Of a DNA stretch of 64,000 nt, positions 23,504 to 35,346 are shown one piece after another. The stretch is from Gymnopilus junonius (taxonomy: Eukaryota > Basidiomycota > Agaricomycetes > Agaricales > Galerinaceae): the NCBI GenBank assembly GCA_015501075.1, contig JADNYJ010000001.1, forward strand, positions 124,001-188,000, given 5' to 3'. Each line of letters opens with the position of its first letter. Position 1 is the first letter of the stretch. The position numbers and the translations under genes were made by a program. The notes under the pieces were generated by a model. It had not been told where the DNA came from and did not search any database. It saw only the letters and a program-made list of their open reading frames with translations.

Positions 23504-24480
23504 TTATACACTCATCTTCATCGCAATAGCAGGGTGCGATGTGTAGCCCTCTACCACGAAATCAGAATAAATAAAGTCCTCAATGTCTTCAATATCATCC
23601 CTAGCCCATCTTAATTTGGGAAATGGCTTTGGTTCCCTCTTTAGTTGCTCTTCCAGGGCATCGACGTGGTCTCGGTAGACATGAGCGTCACCAAGCTGAA
23701 TTATTAACTCCTTTGCCTCAGTGCCCGTAACACGAGCAATCATATGTGTTAAGAGCGCGTAGGAAGCGATGTTAAATGGAATTCCGAGGCCCAGATCGGC
23801 GGAGCGCTGGTACATTAAACAGGAAAGCTTGGGCTTCTGAGTGGGGTCGGATGCAGGTGGTAGTTGGACATAAAATTGGCATAACATATGGCAAGGTGGT
23901 AAAGCCATGAGAGGAATATCTAATTAGGTGATAAGTTATAAGTAGAAATTGAAAGAACAAGGAATGCACCTTTGGGGTTCCACGCGCTGAGGATGATTCG
24001 TCGATCGGTGGGATTCTCCTTGATCTTTCTAATGCACTCGCGGAGCTGATCGACGCCTTGACCGGTGTAGTCTGTTTCACAATTGACGTATTCGGCTCCA
24101 AAATGTCTCCATTGGAACCCGTAAACGGGACCTAGGTCGCCTTCGCGGCGATGTCCCAGACCTCGGCTTTCCAAGAACTCTTTCGAGCCATTTCCATCCC
24201 AAATCTTAACGCCCTTTTTGGTGAGAATTTGCGAGTCAGTGGATCCATGGATAAACCACAGAAGTTCTTCCGAGATTCCACGCATGAAAGTACGTTTCGT
24301 AGTGAGAAGAGGGAGTGTCGAATCCACGAGTGAGAAGCGCAAGGAAGGCGGGGCAAAAATGGCGATTGTGCCTGTTCCTGTACGATCTGGACGCGTGTCC
24401 CCCGTGTCTAATACGCGTCTGATGAGGCTGAGGTACTGATACTCATCGTGCTCTGGCTTGTGTGGTATGTCGATCGTCAT
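23504..24480 (-). CDS. Thymidylate synthase
   Basis: Converts dUMP to dTMP using methylenetetrahydrofolate. Two exons separated by one intron (about 23921-23968) encode about 309 residues, the usual length. Hallmarks: [13 protein letters not shown] near the N-terminus, [15 protein letters not shown], the nucleophile Cys in [13 protein letters not shown], the [14 protein letters not shown] segment and the C-terminal [10 protein letters not shown]. No dihydrofolate reductase fusion. It shares a 117-bp divergent spacer with the peroxin gene and lies about 22 kb from the two ribonucleotide reductase genes of this window, the other rate-limiting step for dNTPs. Confidence 0.96.
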
Positions 24481-24597
24481 TTTGAGTGAACGCGCTCTGT
24501 CACATCTGTCACAGAGCCATTTATTTATTTCTACTCATTTCGGGCCGGCAGTTACCCGAGGTTAGGTCCCATTTGCGCTTGATTTCAGTCCTCTACC
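24481..24597. promoter_or_regulatory. Divergent promoter of thymidylate synthase and Pex14-like genes
   Basis: 117 bp. It holds an AACGCGCT core (24489-24496) resembling MBF/E2F-type cell-cycle sites, overlapping a perfect 7-bp inverted repeat GCTCTGT (24494-24500) / ACAGAGC (24511-24517), then an A/T-rich TTTATTTATTT stretch. Site function is inferred from similarity only. Confidence 0.4.
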
Positions 24598-26086
24598 ATG
24601 TTCGAAGTCAAGAAAGAAGACACTCCGCCACTGTCAAAGGAATCCACAGCCCAATCATCTTCCCCCGACAAACAGAGTGATACCAGCCAGCCGTCAGAGT
24701 CGCAACACGTGTCTGAATCTACCCCGCACTCCCCACCAGATGATAGATCAGAGCTGTTAGCCAGAGCTCGTTCATTCCTTGCCTCTCCACAAGTGCAACA
24801 CCAAGACACGGCTGCTAAACGTGCTTTCTTAGTTGAAAAGGGTCTCCACGACTCTGAAATCGAAGATCTTCTTCGCAGACAAGTATGATTGCCTTTTCTC
24901 TAAAATATATAGAAACACCTCTCTAACAGTGCCCGCGAAGCCTCAACAACCACCTGTCATTCCTCCAAGAACTTATCCACAAGCACCGCCTTCAAATCTA
25001 CCTGTCCTTCTTCTTGGCCTTGCGCGCCTCTTTTCTTGGTTGGCCGGTGGTGCTGCAGTTCTAACACTCGTATACCACGTTCGTCGTCCTCTCATCTCTG
25101 TTATGCATGCTAACTAAGAATGATATGTAGCGCATTTTATTACCAAGGATAGCACAGACTTCTCTTGCCCGCAACTCACTTAAATCGCACCATCTTTCTC
25201 TGCTGAGGCGTCTCACCACTTCCTTGTCATCTTTGAAGGAACTGCAGTCTGAATCACTCTCCATTCTTCCTCATATAGATCCGTTCAAGGAATCCCAACC
25301 TTACTCAGAATGCAACTCTTTAGCTGATGCCCTTAAGATTGTCTTTGATAAGTCCAAGAAACGCGATAATATTTCCCAATTGCCGTCAATTACTGTTCTA
25401 CGTTGTGGACTTAGTGACCTGGCCAAGGATAAAGATGCCAAAGATACAAACCCCACAACCGAAGAATTGTTCAGTTATATCGAGGGTCAAATTCCTTGGC
25501 TTCTTTCTGAAGACGGCATGTTGTATGAGGTATGTGATATTTCTCATTTCTTCATTTCACAACTACATTGCTGAGTGACCCACGCCTGCACAGAATCAAT
25601 TGTGGGAAACACTCTCTACATATCGGTCATTTGAAAAGATTGTACCAGCAATTACCTCGCCTGAAACCGAAGATCCTAAAATAACGACAAATCGGTGGAA
25701 ATATGTTCCACCGATACCTTCGGACCCCCCTCCCCTCTTGGAGTCTTTACACACCTTGTCATCTGTCCTTCCCAAGGACACGAAAACACGGAAAAGCCCA
25801 TTCCAGCATACACTTCAGTCTTTATCCGACTTCACGGGGTACATTAGCACCCAGGTTTACCTGCCGTATAGACCATCTTCCACGGGCCTTGGTTTGCCCA
25901 ACAATAACGGGCAGAGTACGATTGAGGAAGAGTTGCGCAAGGAAATCAGAGCCCTCAAGGGATTGGCACTCAACAGGTGGGACTAGTTTGTTCTCAAAAA
26001 TACCTTACTGACTCCTGTTCAGACGATCTTTTATGCCCTCTATTGCAAGGAATTCGTTGCCTTCTCCTCATATACGTACTCCATAA
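24598..26086 (+). CDS. Pex14-like peroxisomal membrane protein
   Basis: Part of the peroxisomal import docking machinery, judged by its N-terminal domain (about residues 50-95): ARARSFLASPQVQHQDTAAK, then FLVEKGLHDSEIEDLLRRQ, matching the Pex14 helix bundle that binds Pex5 aromatic motifs. A Pro-rich linker (PVIPPRTYPQAPP), one hydrophobic segment (LARLFSWLAGGAAVLTLVY) and a helical/disordered C-terminal part follow. The final coding exon begins at 26023 after a GTGGGA...CAG intron and encodes a short tail (SFMPSIARNSLPSP) up to TAA 26084-26086. In basidiomycetes both Pex14 and Pex14/Pex17-type proteins exist, so which one this is remains open. Confidence 0.8.
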
Positions 26087-26202
26087 TGTAATGATTCTAT
26101 TCTTGTAATGAACTTTGAGTGTCACGATTCGTATTATGCTTGGGTACAAGCTTCATCGTTGTTAAGCTCTACCTAGGAAGTTATACCAAGTGCCTTGCAG
26201 GA

Positions 26203-26284
26203 GTCGGTATCGATTAGGGGTTAAATCACTTCGTTGTGGTTGAATCATTCCGAAGAGCCGCTGGTTCGATTCCAGCTACCGACA
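26203..26284 (+). tRNA. tRNA-His (anticodon GTG) with a 10-nt intron
   Basis: The cloverleaf folds cleanly: acceptor GTCGGTA (26203-26209) pairs with TACCGAC (26277-26283); D stem GATT/AATC (26212-26215, 26224-26227) with loop AGGGGTTA; anticodon stem CTTCG/CGAAG (26229-26233, 26251-26255); T stem GCTGG/CCAGC around TTCGATT. The anticodon loop is TTGTGG plus C once the insert TTGAATCATT (26240-26249) is removed, giving GTG at 26236-26238. Base 73 is A. The B box GGTTCGATTCC is intact. As in other eukaryotes, the extra G at position -1 would be added after transcription. A T-run terminator follows 15 bp downstream. Confidence 0.93.
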
Positions 26285-26299
26285 TATATTGGTTACTTC

Positions 26300-26309
26300 T
26301 TTTTTTTTT
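26300..26309 (+). terminator. RNA polymerase III terminator of tRNA-His
   Basis: A run of ten T residues, then C and four more T, starting 15 bp beyond the mature tRNA 3' end. Such runs stop Pol III. It lies 78 bp upstream of the tRNase Z start codon. Confidence 0.8.
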
Positions 26310-26386
26310 CTTTTGGAGGCTTTCTGTGTACCCATTTTAGATATTGGGCAATGTGCCAACGTCTGTCGCTCATCCTTGATCCGAAT

Positions 26387-27653
26387 ATGACTAGTAGAGG
26401 TCAAATTACATCCCTGAATGTGACTTTTCTGGGCACTGCATCTGCTCAGCCCTCTCCGACTAGGAATCACTCTGCTCTTAGTTTACGACTTGGGAGCGAT
26501 GTCTGGCTGTTTGATTGCGGAGAGGCTACGCAGCATCAGCTTCAGAAGAGTAACGTCAAGATGGGCAAAGTCGAGAAGATTTTCATTACACACACGCATG
26601 GTACGGTACTGGACATTATACCAGGATATTTGCTCAGTTTACTTACAGGAGATCATATCTTTGGCGTTATCCCTTTAATGGCCAGTCTGTTGAACGGTGC
26701 CGGTGGTGTTACTGAAGGTAGTGAAGACCCAAGATTGAACGTTGAAACAGAGACTGCGGTGCGCACCTCCCTCATCGGAAATCCATATTCTCAATGGTAT
26801 CTTCAAATAATTGCGATAGGCTCTGGAGATCTACGGTCCACTAGGCACTCGCGCCTACATCCGCAACGGACTGGCTTATACTCACACTCAACTAGGCTCA
26901 TCATACGTCGTGCATGAACTTCGATTCTCAAAAGATCCGCCATCTGGAGATTTCACAGCACTTGCTCCCCAAAACGCAGAATGCCTCTTTGGACGTAACA
27001 TTCTGGAAACGAATGCCTCTTGGCTGGACATCTATAAAGACGATGTTGTGTCTGTTTCTGCTGCTCCGATCCACCATTCTGTCCCCTGCGTTGGATATGT
27101 TGTTAAAGAAGCACCAGTTCCTGGAAAAATTGACCCAGCGAAATATGTACCGGAACTTCGGCGTACCAAAACCCCCATGTCTGTCATGCGCCAGCTACAA
27201 CAAGGAGAGAGTATCACACTCAATGACGGTACTGTACTTCACGGACCACCTCGTCGTAATGGTCGGAAAATCGCCATCCTAGGCGACACTTACGATCCAT
27301 CTCCAATAATCTCGCTGGCTGAAGATGCTGATTTGTTAATTCACGAAGCTACGAATGCTCATCTCCCTGGTATCGACCCGAACACGAAGGATACAGACAA
27401 CTATCAATCTGTGGAGGATAGGACAAAATCTAGAGGCCATTCCACACCTCAAATGGCGGGATCTTTTGCGAAAGGAATTCGAGCGAAAAATTTGATACTG
27501 AATCATTTCTCAGCTCGTTATCCAGGAGACGATTCGGATGAATCGAAGGTGATCATGGGTGCTATTGCACAGTTGGCTGCCTCGGAATATGGACAAGAGG
27601 TCATATGCGCGAGGGACTTGATGAGTTTAGACATAAGTATCAGCGAAAAATAA
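26387..27653 (+). CDS. tRNase Z (ribonuclease Z), short form
   Basis: A metallo-beta-lactamase-fold endonuclease that removes tRNA 3' trailers before CCA addition. Family marks in order: LNVTFLGTASAQPSPTRNHS, the Asp-Cys-Gly-Glu motif (FDCGEATQHQLQ), and the zinc motif HTHGDH, produced by splicing out a roughly 50-nt intron (GTACGG...ACAG). Then HHSVPCVGYVV, LGDTYD and HEATNAH, plus RGHSTPQMAG with a conserved His and LNHFSARY near the end. Length about 390 residues fits the short ELAC1-like class rather than the double-length form. ATG 26387 is preferred; an in-frame ATG at 26351 could add a short extension, perhaps for a second compartment. A tRNA-His gene lies just upstream. Confidence 0.9.
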
Positions 27654-27678
27654 ATATTCATATCAAAACAAAAGCCCT

Positions 27679-28765
27679 CTAATCGTCTGGAGGTTCTGAG
27701 AGTTCACTACTTCCATCAGTGGCTTCCCCTTCTTCCAAGTCCTCACGAACTTTCTTTTTGTTGTTCTTCTCTTTAGGCTCCTCCTCTACTTCGCCCATTT
27801 CAATGTCAGTCTCTTCTATCATTCCCTCACTCGGGGCAGTTTCTGTGATGGACTCCTGCACCCGTTTCTCCTCCTCTGCGTCGTCGGTATTAGCGGCGGG
27901 AGTTAAAATGCTTTCAGCAGCCCCCATTTCAGTGAGATCGAACGCAGGAGTCGCCCGCAATGATTGCGGTACCGATATAGCCTCGGGTTCTTTGCCTAAA
28001 TGGCGTGCAGACGTAAGCTGTGCGACAATGCCATCTAATGCTGATTTTTGTGCTAGAATCGTTCGAGCTTGAAGTTCGTGTTCTGAACGAATGGCAGCCA
28101 TGTCATTTTCCAAAGCTTGTATCGACCTCGAAGCACAAGAAATCAGCATTCAGGATACAGTTCCGTATTGTATTGTACTCACAACTCGAGTTCTTCACGA
28201 CTGGGCAATGAGTTGACCTTTTCTGCGACAAGGTCGTATTCCATTTTCCTGCGACGTAACATTTGGGCATGTTCAAGAGCAATTTTCAATTCTTCTATCT
28301 GAGATTTCAGAGTTTCATGTTCCTCATCTATTGCAGAATCAGGCCTGCATCTGAGATGAATTATAATTTTAACATACCGAGCCGTTGACGTTCCCGATTA
28401 TACTCCTCTACCTGCCGAGCCTCTGCCTCACAAGTCATTGCTGCTTTTTTCATCAGCAACTGGAACGACGCCAGCTCTACCAAAAATGCTTCTCGCGCAT
28501 CTTCAACGGTGCTTAGGTTGGTGGGACCTCCGAGGACAGGAACAATGGGTGTATGTGAAAGCGAGCTGTAGGTATGAAACTTTTTAATTATGCGGCGAAG
28601 GGGTCGCTCGTCGATGGATATTCTTGTAAGGATGATCTGGTCTGTCGACAAGGGGTCAGTGCTTCAAGCCTGTGAATGAAGTCGCGGTGACTGACCTTCT
28701 TCCTCTGGCGTTGGAGGTGGGATTATGATGGGTTGAGCAGCCGTGTTGGAAGAAACAGCAGCCAT
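27679..28765 (-). CDS. THO complex subunit 7-like
   Basis: THO couples transcription to mRNA export. The N-terminal region after the first intron (DQIILTRISIDERPLRRIIK) matches the THOC7/Mft1 family, followed by a long coiled coil over several exons (FLVELASFQLLMKKAAMTCE, LKSQIEELKIALEHAQMLRR, RSIQALENDMAAIRSEHELQ). The C-terminus is strongly acidic, then Lys-rich, ending in SSELSEPPDD. ATG at 28765 begins MAAVSSNTAAQPIIIPPP. The coiled-coil core carries the assignment, and the tail is less conserved in the family. Confidence 0.85.
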
Positions 28766-29020
28766 TGTCTGCAATTACAAGATCACACAGAAGTAAAGGT
28801 GCGATGATTGAGACCGAACGGGGGGAACACTGTGTGGGCGTCTAAATGGTCCAAGGCAAAGAGGTGTGGTCATGAATCATGCGCCAGTTATTTCCAGATT
28901 TGGTCAGGTTCAAGCTCCTCTCTCATGCCGCACACGCTATAGGTTAGAGTGCCAATGAAAGTCATCCTATATATGTATACATATTACTAGTGACTACAAT
29001 ATTGAATGTCCCCATTCGTT

Positions 29021-31475
29021 CTAACGCCCCTGTCGTGACTGTCCAGCAGATACTATTTTGCGCTTCGTCTCTTCTTCTAGATACGCCCAATGCGCAATTT
29101 CTTGTTGTAACTTTAAGTGAGCAGTATGGTGCGTACCCTTCTAGGGTCAATAAAAGTCAATTTCGAGTTAGCGCAAAGTGCAACATACGCACGCTCAGCC
29201 CTTGCAGCAAGATCCCGTAAAACTTGGATTGTTCTTTTGCCTTGGTAAGCGTGTCGCTCACTTGAGCAGTATGGAGAATGACAAGCCTAGCAACCTCTTG
29301 TCGCAGACGCAGTAGACTGATAAAAATAAAGTTCGTCAGCTAAGCGCGGGATGTAACTATTGAGGATATTTACTTGGAGAAAATCATGTTCTCATTTTCG
29401 TTGTTCGTCAGGTAAACAAATGAGTTGAAAATAACGGCATATTGTGCACAGATCTAGATAAACAGACTTCAGGATGCATCCAAAAGAAATATGCGGTGCA
29501 TGTTATAATAGACTTACGCTCTCGACTTTTGCATCGGTCGTAGTTGTCGATGCTCGGATGAAGTAACTAGAACTTCCACCATCGGCCAATTTCTTAATAC
29601 TTTCAACATGTTCAGTCACACCCTTCTGAAATACAGGCCACATCTGGAGACTTAAGCCAAACACATATGTTTCGGCAGGTGGGGAATGACGTCTCTGGAT
29701 CTCAGCGACAACATCCTCCGCAAGTCGAATCATTGTGAGGAGGGGAATAACAGGGGGGATTGGATCAAGCGTTGAACGAACGAACAACTATTTAGATTGA
29801 ATGTCAATCCACGACCTTTCAGCATAGTGTATTAAACGCACGTTGATATATTCCATGACAGGATCCATTACTTGCTTCCAAATTGCATCGATCGCCGCTT
29901 GTTCCTCTTTAGATTTGGCAACAAATGAAACAAAGCCACCGAGGCCAGGTGTTGTACTGGACAGAGGCCGTATGGCACTGAATTCTGACTCTAAAGGTGA
30001 ATGCATCTCAGTAAAGGTTCCGCCGTCAGGTGATAAAACAGCCGAAGGTGGGGCAGGGGCTAGGAGTTCGGTAGGCGGTTGTACTTTTTGTGCGGAAAAG
30101 AAAGTTGATATGAAGGTATATTCGGCTGTGGCATTATCCATGAAGACCAAAAGCAGTGACCGGAGAAGAGCCTCTACATGTTCTTTCTACAAAACTATTA
30201 GCTTGAGCACTTGTAAAAACATGAAATAGTAATCGTACATATGTTTTATCATCTGCCATGTACGCAAGAGTTACCCCAGGGCCGTCAATTTTTGCATGTT
30301 GCAATCGGTCTAGGTTTATGTTGGGATCTCCTTGTATGTTCACCAACGGCTCAGATTTCTCAACTGTACGGGCCTATTGTACAAAATTAAACAAACATTA
30401 TACAGGTACTAGAGGATCTTACCTTAATTACTCCAAGAATCCTAGCGTAGCGGCGAAAGCCAGTCTCGTAGTAGAGCCGAGCAGCACCCACGTATGCACG
30501 CTGGAGCTCTGCAGCAACAGCAGGAGCATGTCGTTGTAAGAATCCAAACAAGGGACTGTACTTCAGCAGCACGGAGGTTTGTATGACTTGCATATTTGTA
30601 GTAACGCTGGTTCGAATTGGCTGGAATAGAGCTAAGAAGAAGGCGCGAAGCTTCGTGGCTGCCTGGTGAAATGTATATGTGGGCTGCTTCAACGAGGGCA
30701 TAGAGAACATTTGACTTACCACGATTCTCAATCCTTCCATAACATCTCCTAGATCACGAGCGGCCTTGACCCTTGTACGCGCCTTCGATGTGCTTAACCT
30801 CCGCTCGAAGTCTGTAATTGCGTCTAGCCATGGATCTCCAACATTTGTGTCAAGGATAGTAGTTGTGAGCAATGGGGGAACTGTGATTTCTGATAGAAGG
30901 CTAGATAGTGGCTTTTCGATCCTCTTCACACACTTCACTTGAGTCTATGCCCTAAAATGAAGGTTGAAGGAGACGAACCTTTCGAGTTTTCAGTCTGCTG
31001 TCAATGTCTTTGCTCCTATCTTGTAGCTCTGATATTTGCCCTGCTACAGCCGCAAGGTCTTTCTGAAATGTAGCCAGAAACGACTCTAGGTTGTCCAATA
31101 AAGTGACGCTTGTCTAGGGTGCTAGTATGTCAGCTTGTAAAGTTGCAAGGCAGAAGAGACGCTTTACCTGGACTTGATCATGGAGCTCTATATAATCCTG
31201 TGCCTTTCCACGATCTTTCGGGTGGTAGGTTTCAGTGCTGCGGAGTAACGGTACTACTATAAGGACGTACAAAAGTTCGTGACCACGGGGGTTTCTGGAG
31301 GGCAACGTTGTAGATTCCTGAATGGATATGAAGGACATTGACGCTTACCGGCGACCGCATCAGCTTCAGAGGTCATTATTGCTTGGTTTGAAAGTATGGC
31401 TCCCTGAGCAAGTGGGATTTTGACTGTTGACGTAGGAAGTGACGAGCAGAGTCGGAAGGTGATGACACGCTGCAT
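29021..31475 (-). CDS. VPS52: GARP complex subunit Vps52-like
   Basis: Tethering factor for endosome-to-Golgi vesicles. Spliced N-terminal exons read NFYRGKAQDYIELHDQVQ, then TSVTLLDNLESFLATFQKDL and AGQISELQDRSKDIDSRLK, the Vps52 coiled coil. The middle part has RIEKPLSSLLSEITVPP, VLLKYSPLFGFLQRHAP and ELQRAYVGAARLYYETGFRR. The last coding exon follows a 52-nt GTGCGT...CCTAG intron: LLQGLS joins KGTHHTAHLKLQQEIAHW and the frame stops at 29021-29023. The start is uncertain: 31475 and 31376 are in-frame ATGs, and residues before the second one look conserved. A dozen short introns. Confidence 0.87.
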
Positions 31476-31589
31476 TGAGTACTTCTTGCCCTTTTTGGTA
31501 AGACTTACATATAGGCTTGGGTGGTTCCTCCTATGTAATACTTAACTTCTTTCGAGTTTCTTAGCAATTCCTGATTCATGATCATAAAT

Positions 31590-33644
31590 TTATAAAGTAT
31601 ATGTCATAAAGATCCCTGGATCGTACTGCTGATGCGGTATAGACATGTTCATATGCATCTCAGGATTGTAGAGGAACATCATCTGCTGTTGCGGAACATC
31701 TTCGTCGGCACTCTCTTCACCTAAATTATGGAACTGTGTCCAGTCGAATCCGGCAGGGTCAATGATTAACTTGTCTAGGATATGTGGTAGGTCCGGGCGA
31801 GAGGCTAACGAGTCTCTGTACCATCGTCTGCTGATCATCCAAGTGGCGACGCCTTGCGGAGGAAGAACGAATTCCTCCTTGTTTGGTCCGACGCGCCTCT
31901 CTTTCTTACCTTGACCCCGCTTGGGTTTCGAATTAAAGTCTATTCTTTCCTCTTCGTCAAGAACATAGTAAAATTGCAATAATCGAGAACTTCGCCAAGC
32001 ATAACCACGAGTCTTCAAATAGGCGAAGGGCTGGGAAGAATGGGGATCCATCTCGGTATCAGACTCTTCTGAGGACATGCAGTCAAGCTGCAAGGCACCG
32101 TCGAAAGTCACATGCTCAAACATAGCAATTTTGTTGCGAGCCTCTGCACGATTGTCGAGTTTCTTCGCCCACGCAGTCAAATATTTGTTGGTAAGCACTT
32201 CTGGGACACTGAATATTTTAAGAGGAAAACGTACAATTTTCTTTCTGGAAAGGTGCCTCGCTTTCCGAGCCTTACCATCTTCACGCTTCTTCACGAGGGA
32301 AGCTGCCAATGCATCTCTTTGGGTTTTATATTTCTGCCTCAAGGTCACGAAACATTGCTCAAAAGCGCCGTCCAAGACCTTCTTTGAAAAATCCTTGCTT
32401 GAGACGTCCTTGTAAAGCCGTCGTTTGTCTTTGATATCATCAAGGACTCGCGTCTTCATTCGTGCATTATGGACAGATTGCTTTGTGGTTTTGTCCCAGA
32501 CAAATCTAATAGGCTCCGTGGGATCTAGTTGAGTTCCTTCTGCATGGCTGTCTGGAAGTTGTTTATCCGTTTCGAGATCCATCATTTTAAGGATGTGAGT
32601 GCGCATTGCGTGCTAAGGCAAAGTTCAGCTCTGAATCCCAATGAATAACGTGGATGCTCACATGGATGGTATAACATTTGGTATCGTGATGACTGGTGCG
32701 TTTTTTTCGGGGAGGGCTCGATCTGGCACTAGAAGAGCTTGCGCTGCTATCTTCGTCTTCAGAGTGGTAGGACTTTCTCCTCGTCTTTTTGCGTTTCTCA
32801 GTTCTTCTGGGCGAGGCCGCGTTTCGCCTAGACGGTTCTGGGGACGTGAAATGGGAAGAAGGGTCTGGTGTCATTGCCATCCCAACAGCTTCAACAGATA
32901 AATGAGGAGAATTTTCTATCTGAGGCTGAGGAGGTGACTGGGGAGATAGACCCGGCACTGTGTTAGTGTCCATAGAATAATTGCTGGGATTCGAGTATGC
33001 ATTCGGTAGTGGATTATTCGACGAGCCCTGGATAAACATGGGCTGTGTATTAAGAGATGCCTGCGGAGCAAGGGAAATAGAGTGTGATGATATAACACTG
33101 CTAGCAATTTGTTGTGACAGAACAGGAGACACCATATATTGTGGAGGAGTTGGGAGACCGGTCATTACTGGAGTTTGCTTTGTAGTGAGATTGTCGACAG
33201 TCGCACGAAGAGCCTTTATTTCGGTGGTCATTTCTAGCATAGTCTTTTCCATCTCGGCTTGTCGCTGCGTGTATTTTGCCTCTTGTTCTTGCTCCCATTC
33301 TAACCTTCTCTTCTGTTCGGCCTCTTGGGCACTCTGAGTTGCAGCAACTCTACGATACAGTTCCGCCACAATTTGTGCAGGATGTCTAGTCCTAATCCAT
33401 TTTATTCATACATGAAAGCACAGACTTTCTTGAAGGCTTACCGGTTTACTGGTTGTGGCGACGGTTCAGCAATAGCCATGTGGAGTTCACTGACATGAGG
33501 GACATATTGTTGAGGCGGTGAGACTACCGGCTGCGGCTGGTGGATAAAGGTGTTAACTGGCGGAGAATATTCAGTCGCAAATATCCGCTGGCGTCCTTGC
33601 GAGGCGTAGGGATTGAGAGCATCTGAGAGCTCGCTGGCGGGCAT
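31590..33644 (-). CDS. Unassigned coiled-coil and basic protein
   Basis: I do not recognise this gene. Three exons starting at MPASELSDALNPYASQG. Residues about 75-130 form a charged coiled coil (QEAEQKRRLEWEQEQEAKYT). A Ser/Pro/Asn-rich linker follows, then a strongly basic nuclear-signal-like stretch (RRTEKRKKTRRKSYHSE) and a Ser-rich acidic patch. The C-terminal half is globular and conserved-looking: IRFVWDKTTKQSVHNARMK, RLLQFYYVLDEEERIDF, ATWMISRRWYRDSL. The basic patch suggests the nucleus, and the globular C-terminal part could be a fungus-specific regulator domain. Function unknown. It diverges from RPN11 across 148 bp. Confidence 0.7.
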
Positions 33645-33792
33645 TGGACAGAACAGCAAGCTGAATTCCCAATATTGGCCAGGGACTTTTGGCAAATACA
33701 TGCAAATACATGATCTAGCGCGTACGCGTCACCTACCTTTACGCGTTCAACCCATTTCCCTTACAACTTTCTACAACCACTGTTCAGCAACG

Positions 33793-35007
33793 ATGGATGA
33801 AATGGAAAGACTCATGATGCAGCAGCAGGCGAGAGGTGGTGCTGTTCGCGCTGATCAGCCAACTCCAGACAAGTTCGTATACATTTGCTTGCTGAACTCC
33901 TGCTCTCCTTAATCTCGCATACTTTACAGCGGCGAAGTCATTCACATATCATCACTAGCTCTTCTCAAGGTTCGTTCATAACTATTGCGCCATGTTTCTT
34001 CTGCTTAATTTGCCTGTCCAGATGTTAAAACATGGGCGTGCAGGTGTACCGATGGAAGTCATGGGTCTCATGCTTGGGGAATTCGTGGACGAATATACCG
34101 TCCAAGTGGTCGATGTTTTCGCCATGCCGCAGTCAGGTACCACAGTCACGGTGGAATCCGTCGACCACGTCTTCCAAACCAAGATGGTGGATATGCTGAA
34201 ACAAACTGGACGGTATGCCCGTAGTACACCCATTCAGTATTCTCTGAACTGACTCTGCGACCCCTGGTAATTAGGCCTGAAATAGTGGTCGGCTGGTACC
34301 ACTCTCACCCTGGTTTCGGATGCTGGCTGTCTAGCGTAGATATCAATACTCAACAGGCGAGTGCCCCGTTAGTTCCTGCCGTTCTCAGTGAATTTACAAT
34401 GTACCGGCGTATTCCAGTCATTCGAATCCTTGGACACAAGATCTGTCGCTGTCGTAATCGACCCAATTCAATCCGTGAAAGGCAAAGTGGTCATTGATGC
34501 CTTCCGCCTCATCAATCCCCACACTGTCATTTCCGGGAAAGAACCCCGGCAGACGACCTCTAATATCGGCCACATCAATAAGCCATCGATACAAGCTCTC
34601 ATTCATGGACTGAACAGACACTATTATTCGATCGCGGTCAACTACAGGAAGACTGACCTTGAGCAGTCCATGCTGATGAACTTGCACAAGCGAAATTGGA
34701 CAGAAGGTTTGAAACTTCGAGACTTCCATGTACACAAGGAAGAGAATGAGAAGGCCATCAAGGTAAGCTACCTGATCTATATGCAGAGTAGACAAGTCTC
34801 CTAACCGCTTCTCCGCAGTCCATGCTCACCCTCTCTGAAGCTTATAACAAATCAGTTCAGGAGGAATCTACTCTCACCCCAGAACAGCTGAAGACACGGC
34901 ATGTGGGAAAGCAAGATCCAAAACGACATTTAGAAGAGGCTGTTGAGAGAGCCATGGGGGATCAAGTTGTACAAAACCTAGGAACGATGCTTTTGGCCGA
35001 GCTTTAG
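33793..35007 (+). CDS. RPN11: 26S proteasome lid deubiquitinase Rpn11
   Basis: JAMM/MPN+ metalloprotease that cuts ubiquitin chains from substrates at the proteasome. The catalytic Glu is in [13 protein letters not shown] and the zinc site in [20 protein letters not shown]. The rest is highly conserved: [39 protein letters not shown], and the C-terminal helices ending [11 protein letters not shown]. Five exons; the first intron follows the short N-terminal exon ([16 protein letters not shown]). Length about 308 residues equals the family norm. Confidence 0.96.
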
Positions 35008-35346
35008 ACATCTCTTTGACTGTAACACTACATTTCTTGCAATTTAATTTTAAATTCGAAAGCGTCGTGTCTGGATATCAGGTGTATGGGATTACCATGG
35101 GACCGGAGATGGGCCCAACTCCAAGGAAGGTGAAGAATAGGATCACAAGGTCAAGTAACGTGCCCTCGATGAGACAGAATCGTTCCTTTTGACGAACGGG
35201 GTGTAAAAATGGAAGTGGCTTATCAAAAGACAGCATTGAAAAAAGCAGACCCTTGTCACCCCAAAACAGAACCCGAAGTCGTCCACGGATGCACGCAGAA
35301 GGTAGAGAACGTCTATAGAAATCGAGAGCAAAGTGGTAATATAGCA
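35008..35346. other. Convergent intergenic region (339 bp)
   Basis: Lies between the 3' ends of RPN11 (plus) and the bS18m gene (minus). Presumably the two 3' untranslated regions. No gene seen. Confidence 0.4.

Noticed and set aside
26351..26386. Upstream ATG of tRNase Z as the main start
   Set aside because: The added 12 residues are not family-like and lie close to the Pol III terminator; kept only as an alternative.
29157..29159. Stop codon at 29157-29159 as the end of Vps52
   Set aside because: It lies inside a 52-nt GTGCGT...CCTAG intron; splicing adds a family-like C-terminus ending at 29021.
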